Below, in pieces: positions 23,503 through 34,190 of a DNA stretch of 64,000 bases. A model generated the notes under the pieces. It ran no database searches. It saw only the letters and a list, made by a program, of their open reading frames with translations, and had not been told where the DNA came from. The position numbers were made by a program, and so were the translations under genes. The DNA is from Apophysomyces variabilis (Eukaryota > Mucoromycota > Mucoromycetes > Mucorales > Mucoraceae). How positions within the stretch are numbered: position 1 is the first letter of the stretch; each line of letters begins with the position of its first letter. The stretch is from contig MZZL01000376.1 of the NCBI GenBank assembly GCA_002749535.1, positions 372,001 through 436,000 of the forward strand, written 5' to 3'.

Positions 23503-24780
23503 TCATGCGCACCGGTTATAGATGGGTTTTGCTAGCATCTTTTGTTTTCTTTTCCATTCGATGACATCCTGTGGCTCGTTTGGTTTAACCACGTTTGGAT
23601 CTGGTGCCTCAGATTGCTCTACTCCTGTGACCTCCAGATGAATCTCAAAACGACCTTTCCTGATCACCCGGCTGGATGTTGACTGAACTGTGAGCTGCTG
23701 TGCATCCTGATTGGACAACTTCTCGCTTGAGACGGTGTTCATCCTACGTAATTCATGCAGTATTGGGGGTTCGAGACCTGGTGAGGGTAACGGTGGAAGT
23801 TGGCCATGTACAGATGCACGACTCCGTCTTTTTCCAACTGTTTGTTTTGTATCATTGGGAGGTGCCAAAGTATCTTCGCCGGGCTTGCGCCAAAAGTCAT
23901 TATCCCAGATTTTGGGCTTGCGAACGCAAGATCGGGTATCGTGACTATGCATAGAACAATAGCTTTTTACCGACAGCTGGCTTTCCTCCTCGACCAGATC
24001 ATAACGCTGGGGCGTTGTACGTCCCGACCTGGATGATGCAGTACGATTGGCCACGTCGTCACCTTCACAACAACAACATTTATGGTCGTCGTGGTCATCA
24101 TCTAAATGGTCCTCATCCTCAGACAAGATCTTGATACCGGCAATATCAGCAAATTCCTTCGCTGTCAGATCCTCAGAATTCACTGTGATATTTGAAGATG
24201 AGATGTATGACACGTGAGAATAATGGCGAATATGGCTAGATAACTTCGATTTTTGGGTGAATGCAGGTGCTGAAAGTGCTGAACTGGTATGACGATGCTG
24301 ACGAGTGAAAACTGGTTCATCTGATGTTGGCTGCTGCCTGACCAAGATGCTCGGTAACGCTTGCTTCTTCGTATCTGACCATCCAGGTGTGGTACAGAGA
24401 GTAGGAAGGGTCTGTGCATTTTGGCTTATATTCGTTTCCTCAGTGCGTGGCTTCTTCAGGTCCAGTTTCGTTTGTGATAGTGATGATTTTTTGTATCGGG
24501 TTCTTTCGAAAAAGTCGTCACCTGCAAAGGCAGGTTTCGGTGGTGGTGGATGCAAATTTTCTTCACTGCGAAAACAATACGTAAAGACGCTCAATGAGTA
24601 ACGTCGCTGATCCCATCCTCGTTTGGACTTGTCATCCTGCCCACGTAGTCCTAGGCTAGTGAGTTTTGCCCAACCTGACTTCAACTTCGATAACTTGCTG
24701 ACGGGTTCGGGAGGAGGCGTTCTTGTTGTACTGGCAGAACGATTCCTCTTCAGAGACAAGGCAGAGAGGACACTGGCCAT
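23503..24780 (-). CDS. Low-complexity fungal protein of unknown function
   Basis: One uninterrupted frame of 425 codons from an ATG at 24780; the frame is open further upstream, but that part is a T-rich leader. The N-terminus is basic (SALSLKRNRSASTTRTPPP). Most of the protein is Ser/Thr/Pro-rich and probably disordered, typical of a phosphorylated regulatory or scaffold protein. Near residues 220-245 lies an acidic His/Asp run followed by four consecutive cysteines (HDDHKCCCCEGDD). A short ordered-looking piece at the C-terminus (GRFEIHLEVTGVEQ) may be a small domain. A GTTACT/TTCGCAG pair near 24564-24600 would remove 37 bases and break the frame, so I left it unspliced. No family recognised. 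Confidence 0.7.
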   Translation of the reverse strand: MASVLSALSLKRNRSASTTRTPPPEPVSKLSKLKSGWAKLTSLGLRGQDDKSKRGWDQRRYSLSVFTYCFRSEENLHPPPPKPAFAGDDFFERTRYKKSSLSQTKLDLKKPRTEETNISQNAQTLPTLCTTPGWSDTKKQALPSILVRQQPTSDEPVFTRQHRHTSSALSAPAFTQKSKLSSHIRHYSHVSYISSSNITVNSEDLTAKEFADIAGIKILSEDEDHLDDDHDDHKCCCCEGDDVANRTASSRSGRTTPQRYDLVEEESQLSVKSYCSMHSHDTRSCVRKPKIWDNDFWRKPGEDTLAPPNDTKQTVGKRRSRASVHGQLPPLPSPGLEPPILHELRRMNTVSSEKLSNQDAQQLTVQSTSSRVIRKGRFEIHLEVTGVEQSEAPDPNVVKPNEPQDVIEWKRKQKMLAKPIYNRCA

Positions 24781-27339
24781 TAAATAACTATAATAATAGA
24801 AGAGAAAAAAAAAGGAAAGGGGCAATCAAGCTAGAAATGTACAGGAGGAAAAGGAAAAAGGCAAAGTAGGGAATGGATAAATGAGTTAAAGGGGATGAAG
24901 GGGAAATGGGAAACGGAGCAAGATGGAGAGCAAGCAGCAAGTTTCAGGATATATGTATTAAAGGTAAATATTGCTCATGACAAAAGAGAATGGAGGCATG
25001 CGAGAGCAAACAGTGATAAACACAACTCCCCATCAAAAGGACCTCTTATAAATTGCTGAAGCTGATGAAGGTCACTTGCGCCGCTCAAAAATTGAAGGTT
25101 ATGGTTACCAGCGAATAGGAAAAGGATCATCTGAGAAGAAGGGAATCATTCCCTTCCACCTTTTTGCTTCCCTAGTTCGCTCAAATACGTACGGAAACAA
25201 ACTCTCTTTTGCAGTTAGCTCATAAATAGTGATTCCTTCTCTATAAGATAAATGCTTTTGGGTTACATGGATAACGCGAAGCATTGCTATGGAATGTAGA
25301 AGGATAACTCGGGATTATCTGATGCCTAAAACAGCTGAGTCCGATCAAAAAAAATAATAGTCAAGATGGTTTAGCCAGTTGTCTTTGTGTCATGGAAAAG
25401 GTCAGGTACCTATGTGATGCATATAAAGCCAACACCTGAAGTTGAGTCCATACTAAGCACACCATCCACAATAACCAAAACAAATCAGTTATAGCCATCA
25501 ATATAATGATTTGGATTACTAAGTTTTATCTTAAGATATACGATAAAGACGATTAAATGATTGTTGAAATGAAAGCCACGTTCCCCACTGACTGATCCTC
25601 ATTCACTGATATGCTAGCTAGAGAGTTTTCAAACGTTTCACCATATCAGCTTCAGTGTTGCTCGGAAATGTCATTGATAGCTGTCCCATCATGTTGTCTA
25701 GCGAGAAAAGTAGTTCGTATCTCGGAACGCAAAGAATTGTAGTCTCATAGCAGGAGGAAGTGGGAGACTATCAGAAGACGAAAGATCTCGCCGCTAAATA
25801 TACTCCCATTTTATTTATGAAGTGAAATTCGGTTTGCACATCGGAAATATTTGATGGTCATTTTGGCAATGACCGTGCAAATCATAAACATTGTTACCAT
25901 GGCTATGAAATATTCCGTATCATGTAGCCATCATAGATGCTTCGGTGGGGGATCACGCAAAAAGCAGCCTATTGTATTTAAAAAAAGCCAAAAAGGAAAC
26001 GCAAAATGAGCGCATGTTGCTGCATTGGCTGCAATTAAGTAAAAATAAACCGGCTATGTAAGTAATAGCATACAAAAGATACGATGAGAACAATAACAGC
26101 TGACGCTAGAGAAATACGAAATGCTAATAGTATTGTATGTTAGTAAGCCACAGTTAAAGTTTCATTTACACTTATTGCACACGATTGATAAACTTCTCAT
26201 AAAGAACGGGTTCCACGTTTGTATCGAGTCCATCTTTTGAAGTAAAAAGCTAAACAAACCGTTTCTTATCAGCAATACATGTACTAGCCAAGTCGATGAC
26301 GAACGTACGAAAGATAGTGGATACCTCTCTGCGGTTTGTAGAGCAGAGAAGCACACAATGACATTTCATGGCTGTACAAATGATATGCTGGATTAGTCAT
26401 ATCTCCTTGTATTGATGCTGCTCTATTTTTTTCGACGCAAAAACTCCACTAGCTAATTGCATAATCTCTCTATAAGTACACTGTATTTTCGAGAAAATTT
26501 TGCGCCCAAAAACGTGTTTGCCGGGATTACTGCCAGTCTTGTGAAATTGGTTCGACCGTAGTACTCTTCAGTTGATATATAGAAGTCTTTGGTTAGGAGA
26601 AAAGAGGACGTCCAGCAATGAAATAGAGGAATAGATTCGTTAGAAATCTTGTGTGACGCTTTCCAAGAAGGCCCAAAGGGTCAAGTTGCTCTCAGTAGTA
26701 TTTTGGTATGTGGGTGTAATCTTGATATGTGGGTCAAGAGAGTTGAGCTGCAATAAGTGGGTAGAAGAATATTAAGAAGGACAATTAAATAGGCAATGTG
26801 TAAAAACTTCAGCAGTAGTGGGAAGGGGTCAAGTGCTTTGCAAAGTGCAATGAGTAGTTGAATATATTGTCTAATTGGCCTACATCCGTTTTATATACGA
26901 TAAAAATGCTCAATGATAGGATCCTTATATGGAGGACTACTGCTTTTTTCCTGTAGACATGTGCCTTCAGTTAACACTGTCGATTTATCTCTGTTTTTCT
27001 ATATTCTATTGCCAACAGAAGCAACCATAACTATGCTAACTTTGTCCTTCGCTCTGTATTATTTAACGTAAGATCAAAGTCCAGAAGCTATGTTATTCAA
27101 GGCAGGTACTTAGGTTTCAAACATTCATTCTGCTCTTCTTTTGCCTATCTGAAATTGTTGCCCACAAGAGATACTGGCTTATTTACGTTCTTATATCTCC
27201 AGATCGTTTTTTGCGTTTTACACTATTTATCTTAATTGGTGCATCTTTATTTCACAACATCATATCATATCAGTCACTTTGGTACACCTCTTGAATATCT
27301 TACATAAAATGAGTGCTTCATTTTTAGCAATATTTTCTG
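24781..27339. other. Long intergenic stretch
   Basis: The first 250 bases are purine-rich and probably the leader of the minus-strand gene at 23503-24780. The remaining 2.3 kb is AT-rich. I see no gene, RNA or transposon motif in it. Confidence 0.45.
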
Positions 27340-27383
27340 TTACCGTAGACATATGCTAAAAATGGCCACAAATTCATTTCCTG

Positions 27384-27434
27384 CAGCCGCACGCGGCTGT
27401 AACGGAAGGAGCGAAGCGAGTGGAGAAGGACTAG
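27384..27434 (+). mobile_element. Possible Helitron-like 3' terminus
   Basis: A GC-rich inverted repeat (CAGCCGC / GCGGCTG, 27384-27399) is followed by GGAGCGAAGCGAG and then CTAG at 27431-27434 with a T next. This resembles the CTRR ends of Helitrons and shares the GAGCGAAGCG-like core with the better example at 48999-49025. It abuts and truncates a helix-turn-helix transposase fragment. The hairpin is further from CTAG than usual, so the call is weak. Confidence 0.3.
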
Positions 27435-27777
27435 TGCCATCTACTTGGTTTTGCAAGCTAATTGTTGACAGCTTTGGCTTTGAACCTCTCTTTTTCACAG
27501 GTGCAGACTTTGCTGGAGCCCTCTCCCTTTGGTTCTTGTAGTACAACTTAACGTAATTCTGAGCTGTTCTTTCTTTGATAACCATTTGTCTACTCGCAGC
27601 TGCTGCAGACTTTCCTTCATAAGTTGTTAGATTGAGCAACATAGCTAAACGTTCGTCAGTGTAATTCCGATATGCACTGCGCTTATTCTTGCGAAGTCGA
27701 ACTTTAATTGCCCTTCGAAAATTTTGTTGCGAGTCGCTTGCAAGCACGCTTATATAAAATTGCGATTGCACATTCAA
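27435..27777 (-). pseudogene. Fragment of a transposase helix-turn-helix domain
   Basis: An open frame on the minus strand encodes a basic leader (KVRLRKNKRSAYRNYTDE) and a helix-turn-helix region (GKSAAAASRQMVIKERTAQN, then YVKLYY). This is the arrangement found at the N-terminus of IS630/Tc1-like transposases in Mucorales. A basic proline-rich linker follows, and the homology stops where the GC-rich terminus-like sequence at 27384-27434 begins. No DDE catalytic core is present. The product would be a truncated DNA-binding fragment. Family placement is from memory of the motif layout. Confidence 0.5.
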
Positions 27778-28390
27778 CGAATTGTAACGGACTATAGCAA
27801 AAGTGATGGATGAAATAGTATATGAGGATGATCCATAACTTTCGATGCAAGGCGCAGTATTATACAGACAACTATCATGAACATGTCGATGGGCAAATCG
27901 TTCCTTATCTGACTTTAGCCTTGGGTAAGGTCAATGATAATCTGCTAATTTTATGTGAAACCTGTCTTTGGGCGATTGTTAGTTTACACTGTCCTGTAAG
28001 AAAAATGTTGTCATTACAAAGAAAAAAAAGAAATGGTTTAATGTGAGTACACCTTAGCGTTATCATCTTTTCTTCTTGTTATTTCTTCTTTTCCTGTTGA
28101 ATTCATCATGAATGATTTTGGGTATTATATGCGTTCACTTATCTGGTCTTTTTTCATGTTGTCTCAGATCGCCTTGACAGGCAAAGACTATATCCAGAAG
28201 AAAAAGGAAAAAAAAAGCCGCTGATGTGGAATTACAGAAGCAGCTGCAGGAGCAGGAAGGGTTGAAAAAAGGTACGTATACATCCTCATAAAAGATAGTT
28301 AACTGACAGCAACCAACCTCAGCAAATTAGTCGCAGTATAATTCTTGTGGACTCTGGGGGCATCAAAAGACGAAGTCGAAACTGTGTCCA
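27778..28390. other. Transposon flank, possible 5' part of the Fanzor relic
   Basis: Contains a lysine-rich coding-like piece near 28170-28275 that ends at a GTACGT donor-like site. It could be an upstream exon of the decayed Fanzor-type gene that follows. Not resolved. Confidence 0.35.
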
Positions 28391-28539
28391 ATGAGAGGTC
28401 AAATGTTTGCAATGCACACTGCTATACAGTGTATCACGCTTAAAGTATGCCCAATACCTGGTACTAAGCGGACGCGCCAGCCAGAAGTTCAGAGTGTGGC
28501 GCTCAAAGGCGCAAAGAAAACGGGTCGAGAGACTAAGCA

Positions 28540-30888
28540 AGCAAGTTCCAGTAATACAACCTTTATAGCAAATCCATGTCCTGCATGTGGTTCCATTGAA
28601 CATAGAAGTACTCGAGCGAAGAGTTGCCCGCAACACACCAAAGTGGACCGAGGAGATCTTAGAAGATCAGCTCGGGAAAGGTTTCGAAACATTCGCTCGA
28701 AAAGCTCCCCTACATTCCGTTGTCGTTGAGGTACATCGAGATCAGTTCAGAAGAAAAATTCAAGAGCTTTCACAATATACGAGAGAGGTGATTGCTAGAA
28801 CTCAACCAGTACATACTGGATCATCAAGTGATTCCACCTATCTGCTTCACTCAAGATTTTTTCTATTCGATCACACAAATTGTGCTCAACAAGTCAATGA
28901 CAACTAAAAACGATAAAATGCCAACAGATCTTAGCAGCTCGTGGAGAGAATTTCGTGACAAACACTCTCAGATGCAACAAGCGCCCAACACACAACTAAG
29001 ATCATCTGATATATTGTCGGAAGCTTGTGTATTGCTGGCCACATGCTATTCAAACAATATAGTCGAAAATTTCGAAACTCGAGTGCGTTCATTTGTTGAA
29101 CATAAGCTGTCAGTAGCGTTTGCGGTATGTATCGTGTTTTGGTATATCTGAACTAAGTTTCATCGTATACAGAGTATGAAGAAAACAGATACAAAATATT
29201 GCATCGGAATATGCCTTCGAACGCATTGTTAGTGTATCCCCTCAATGGCTTAATTCAATTGAACCGGATTTGCCGTTAGTGGCTATTGTCGATAAGATTT
29301 GTGATGATTTAGAGGCATTGATGCCCAAGCCTGCAACTCCGCCAGCCATATCGGCACCGCCTGGCGCGTATATTCCAACGTTAAAATACATCCTGTTTTC
29401 CTATGAAGAAGAGCATGAGATCGTTGCTGCTTCCGAAATAAATTCTAGTGATACAACTCTGCCTCGTCTTTTCTCGATTTCACCAAAACCAAGTTGCAAG
29501 TGGCGTTTTGTTTCAATAAACGCCAAACTTTTGGCAAATCTGTTATCCATTAAAGAACAAACACACCGAGCAAATACCCACGAGTATTTTTTGAAGCGCT
29601 TGACCTTACTGGTTTTGGATTTAATAGGTATGGAAAATAAGAATAATTACCATTTATTTGGAAATACTCACTCTGTGTTAATATATACGTACAGATTGGG
29701 AGATTTTACCGGGAATACAAATCATTGTTTCGCATGCAGTATTCTTTCTGATCGATTTGCAGCAAATCTAGTTTTCGCAAGAAAACAAAAGGAGAAGGTG
29801 CCGGCAACAGAAATTGATCTCGAGGACTATATACCATTGATGAAGTCGAGCAGTGGTTCGAACCGTGGGCCGTGGATCCGGGGTTGAATCGAATATACAC
29901 AGCTGCAGACGGTAGTGGCTCACAGAGGCACCAAGTACGCGGTGTGTCGACAAAAGAGTATTATGCTATGACTGGCTCTACGCGGAGAGCGAAACAACTC
30001 GGAAAACGGAAGGATGCGGCTGGTATCACTCGTATCGAGACCGGTTTAGAGACCTGTAAAACAGCATCATCAGAGCAACATCATCAGTTCGTGGAGTGCT
30101 TCGCCCAGAATTTTCCAGTATTGACAGCTTTTTACGGGCCCGGCATGGCTGAGAAACGTTTGCAGAGTACCAAGGAGCACAACGTCCTCGTGAAGAGCTC
30201 GTCAATGTGTTAGTCAATGATGGAAAAAGGTACTGCAAGCAGCGGCGAAGAAAGACTCAAAAGAATAGACGAAAGAGGAGGAAGAAGAGGTTGAAACGGC
30301 GAGAACAAAGAAGCTGAAATGGCGATCGTTTTCAGAGACTAAGTGCAAAATACTGAAATAAATGATATTAACCAAATTTTCTAACCTAGGCCACAAGAGT
30401 CTGTAATTAGGTCAACGTAAAATAAACCGCGCCCAAGCATAAAGAAATGGCATCCAAAGGCATTTCAAGCAAGCAAAAAAATACCATTAATTGTATTCGG
30501 ATCAGCAATGTTTGGTGCGAGTGAACATGCGTCAAGAAAGGACAGGCGTGCTGCGTTAGTCAACACCTGTTGGAAAATGCTACAGAGAAGAGAAAGGAGA
30601 GGGGAGTTGATTGCAACAACAGTCGATGAATTTTACACGCCTTAGGTTGTTGTCTTTTGCTTCATATGTACCCTCATGGTTTATCTACAGGTGTGCAACA
30701 GCTGCCTTCAGAAAGGGCTGGAGAAAGTCACCATATCCGATTATGCGTCCCATCATGGTGTAGTTGTTTGCAAACACTGCCGTACACTATGGCAACGGGA
30801 CATTAATTCGGCAAAAAACATGTTCTACATTGCAAACTCGGTTTGGCGCGGACAAGGTTCGCCCCATAGAATTCTGCCGTCCGGCTAA
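28540..30888 (+). pseudogene. Decayed Fanzor/TnpB-like RNA-guided nuclease
   Basis: Remains of a eukaryotic TnpB homologue (Fanzor). An N-terminal zinc-binding motif (CPACGSIEH ... CPQHT, 28577-28645) is followed by a helical region read in frame 3, then frame 2 (KWTEEILEDQLGKGFETFAR; SSDILSEACVLLATCYSNN). The RuvC-I block lies near 29870-29900 (AVDPGLNRIYTA), with its aspartate, in frame 1; a one-base frameshift near 29836 separates it from the preceding frame-2 segment. Further on are IPLIVFGSAMFG (near 30487) and a KRGELIATTVDEF block, then a TAG at 30643-30645. A probable intron at 30646-30690 precedes the treble-clef zinc finger (CNSC ... CKHC) and RuvC-III (WQRDINSAKNM), ending at 30888. 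At least three frameshifts and one nonsense codon make it inactive. The family call rests on the ordered RuvC-I / zinc / RuvC-III motifs. Confidence 0.8.
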
Positions 30889-31515
30889 AAACGATATCGC
30901 CACTACGAATGTGATTTCCTTGTAACGAGGATTTAGATCTATACGTCTTGAACGGTAAGTTCAATACTTTAGATTCACATTTTTCTAACGACTGCTCTTT
31001 TCACCTTGCCCAACTTTTTCTTGTGCATATTATCTGGATAAGTAAGAAAATGTTATCTGGGGGAAGCAACGTTCTCACAAGCCCTTTATCTATATCATTT
31101 CCAGTTGACGAAAATTGTTATGCAATAAAAAGTATGAATTTATCAGGGCTTGGAAGTTAATCGATCCGATGGCATACCTTAAGTGCGGGCCAAATCCGGT
31201 CGTGCTCCGGAATTGGAGTTGATCTGCCCCGACATAACCCGATTTGGCGCACGGGTCAATCACTGGCCTTGGTGTGTTAGGCCTACTGTGCCGGGCTCCA
31301 GGTAAGGTCTTCGCCCAGTCCAGTGGACGATGGGTCAATCGTTTGACCCGGTCCGGTTATGACTAGCCCGGTTAAGGCATGCCCGTTTCAAGCCATGGAA
31401 TTCATAGGCTAATACAACCAACCGGGATATATTTGCCTATCACAATATGCTCACGGGCCTATTTTCTGTTTCCCCACTGCAAACCCAGTTATGGAAAATT
31501 TTTATTTCGCCAAAT
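30889..31515. other. Intergenic with a GC-rich CCCGG-motif patch
   Basis: No gene. Positions about 31160-31400 are much richer in G and C than the surroundings and repeat CCCGG/CCGGG-type words (for example GACCCGGTCCGG and TAGCCCGG). This looks like low-complexity repeat DNA rather than coding sequence. Confidence 0.5.
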
Positions 31516-32979
31516 TTACATGTACATATTATAATTGTTCCCCTATAAGAAATAGAGATGGATGTCAAAGAAAACCTATATTGCGTACAATGAATTTAGT
31601 ATCTTACTGGTGGAAGAAATTCATCGTTATCCGGCTCACCGGAAAAGAATCCACCCTGGCTACCAGGACCACCGCGGCCACCAAAACCACCTCGACTACG
31701 AACGTTATGACCGCCTCTTCCAGGGATGCGCCCAAATGGTCCAATAGGGTCAAATCGGGCCCCAGGTGGTACAGATTGTCTGCATAAATTAAATATCGCT
31801 TGCTAACTGTTTCGTCTTAGCAATACCTTGGAATCGGCTCCGGGCCGCCATAAATCGAAGATGGATCAGCGTCCCCTTCGCCAAACATGGGGTGCCCAGG
31901 TCCAACATACATTCCATCACCACTATAAAGAATGATATTTTGTAAGCGTAACAAATACTAGAACATTTTACCCTGGCATGCGTGACCGTCCGCTCAGCGG
32001 GTCTAGATCAGTCCGGCCAACGCTCAACGGATTGTATCTTCTAAAACCGTTTTAAACATTGAGAAAAAAAAAGCCCAAGTTATGTCAGTTATTTACCCTG
32101 AGAATGGATCTTCTGGAGAAAAAGGTTCATCAAAGATTGGAGGCCGGCCAGAAGGCGCTTCTGGTCGTCTTGGTACTTCTGGAGAAGTGCCTTGTGCCGG
32201 TTGGTTGGATGTCGATGTTGTGCAAACGCTAAAGCAGAAATTATTACCTTATAGTAACATATAATCCATGAAAATACCCTGATGGCTCTTCTTGATAACC
32301 GGGTTTGTAAAGGCCAGGGATTAACTTTTGAAGAATGTTGATTTTGAATAACAGGATAAAATCATTGAACCGCTCGGTAGAAATGAATCCGTGCACTAAC
32401 GGTTTCTCTGCAGACTTTTCATAAGGAAAAAAGGAAGCCGATGTGTAGTCTGGAGCTGAAATGTCTAACGAAGCTGTCTTGTTGTCCTAATAGTACAGGA
32501 GGAATGAATGAAAGAACCGCTTTTGCGCGTTACTTACTTCAATTGCCAGTCCATGTACAATCCATCTTTCGCCCAGCTTTAAACTCTTAATTACAAATGT
32601 TAAGCTGGATTGAGGATGACTATATCGACATGCATAACTATGAGGCCCCTGTGCATTCCATGCCTCGGGCAGTACCCGAGTCGTGCCATCGCCTTCTACT
32701 AGATATTACATATCAAATCGACAACTTTATTTTCTTTTTTGCTCCTGCATAATGACACTCCATTGTGCGGATAATCATAACAAAAAGAAATAGTATGACA
32801 GCAGACAGCCTACCTTGTCGAGCGTCGTCTCCTAATCCCGCATATCTAAACCCTACACTTAACATGACAGCATGAGTCGCTGCAGCCAAAGCATCATAGG
32901 GGGATTGAAGCGTATTCGGCACTATCTGAATAATAGAGTGAAGAATTGACGATGGATCAAGCACGTTGCTTTCTGCCAT
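31516..32979 (-). CDS. PI31-type proteasome regulator
   Basis: Homologue of PI31 (PSMF1), a modulator of the 20S proteasome and Fbxo7-type partner. Eight exons join in frame: 32979-32814, 32698-32538, 32486-32278, 32228-32097, 32040-31972, 31922-31827, 31779-31608 and 31542-31516, giving 343 residues. The N-terminal PI31 fold runs from residue 1 to about 180 (SILHSIIQIVPNTLQSPYDA ... HPQSSLTFVIKSLKLGERW). The C-terminal half is proline- and glycine-rich and ends in the conserved proteasome-binding type tail: PPGARFDPIGPFG, an RGG-like stretch, then DEFLPPGNNYNMYM. The 27-base last exon is chosen because it restores this PPG...M-Y-M ending. Without that splice the frame stops three codons later at 31596. 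Confidence 0.93.
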
Positions 32980-33517
32980 TGCATAAAAAGAACTTGGTTA
33001 AGGGACTTGTGATGGTTTCGGATCCGCAGCTACAATGCCCGATACAAACCAGTCATTTTGCTATTGCGTCATGCAAAAATTTCATGGGGGCTGTGTGCAA
33101 GCTACTGCGCGCGAAAATCTTATAAATATTCACTCCTTCCATTCATAACAATAACGTGCAGTAGTACAACAAATCACCATGGAAATTGACATTTATTAAG
33201 GCAATAGACTGCTATCACTGTCAGACACGAAGTACTCGTGTTCTTCAAGCTGAATATCCGCAATAAGGAAAAAGTGTGCGTTATAGAGCGAGCAAGTAAT
33301 AGGGACAAACCACCGATATCAAGTCACCACTTGATACACGATTTCTTTGCGGCAAAACAACGATCAGAAATAAACCTTCGCACTAAGAAATAACTAGAAA
33401 CTTGGGACATCTCTATCCTTACGGATTACATCGAAATTACACATTTCCCCACAACGAGACTTTGTCTCTCACAAAGCTACAGCAAAAGACCATCATTATT
33501 TTGTTCCTCGCGACTAG
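32980..33517. other. Intergenic
   Basis: Upstream region of the PI31 gene, merging into the left flank of a tyrosine-recombinase relic. No reverse transcriptase or other element gene was recognised here. Confidence 0.4.
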
Positions 33518-34190
33518 ATGGCGACCACGTTCGGACATTGGCACCCTCCAGTTCCAAGACATACACTTCACCTGAACGAGCGCCGAGGAGATTTCAGGCG
33601 TTCTTCTTTTTATACGAGCACCAAAGAAGTCCCAGGTCAAACACTCACGATTCGGTCCGATCTACAACAACGCGTTGTGCCCCATCTGATCGTTACAAAT
33701 GTCCATAGAGTAAACAGCTTACCTGCAAAAAAATCTTCTGAAGATCACACACTTTTTCTCGCTTAGTTGATGGAACCTCGAAACAAAAGATCGATTAGCC
33801 CAGTCATGGTAGAAGGGTTGGTTAGAGGAATTATGACAGCCGCAGGCATTGACACGAAGGTTTTTTTTCACCACATTCTATCCGTGCCGCATCCAGTACA
33901 AAGGGGGTCAAATCTAGGCAGGGAAAAGATCGAGTAAAACTACATGCAAACTGGAGCCTTCGCTCAGACAATTTTAAAAAACACTACTTCAAGCCGGTCC
34001 ATAGAACTAGTGCAAGCTCCAAGATTTTAGCATCAAATTTTTCTTTACCTACGGAAAAGAATACCACATCAGAAGTCGGAGTGGAGTCAACCAGGGTTGG
34101 AGTAGGAACAAAATGCAATCCTATGGTTGACGGAACGTACACGATAGATGTGGTACGGCCCACCCCTTGGTATCGCAGATACTTTCAGTA
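33518..34190 (+). pseudogene. Tyrosine-recombinase relic (DIRS/Crypton-like)
   Basis: Translated pieces in different frames match the C-terminal half of a transposon-type tyrosine recombinase. These are a CPHLIVTNVHRVNSLPAKK block near 33680-33730 and a VEGLVRGIMTAAGIDTKVF helix near 33809-33870. Near 33875-34000 come SIRAASSTKGVK, with the HxxR-type arginine, then VKLHANWSLRSDNFKKHY, with the His/Trp and the nucleophile-position tyrosine. Frames change near 33770 and 33870, and the frame closes at TAA near 34190. Such enzymes insert DIRS retrotransposons or Cryptons. I saw no neighbouring reverse transcriptase, so which of the two it was remains open. Not functional as it stands. Confidence 0.6.

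Noticed and set aside
24564..24600. Possible 37-base intron in the low-complexity protein
   Set aside because: Shorter than other introns and would break the downstream frame that is open for 350 codons.
29820..29880. GTTCGAA near 29855 as a tRNA T-loop
   Set aside because: No acceptor, D or anticodon stems fit around it; it is part of the Fanzor relic coding sequence.
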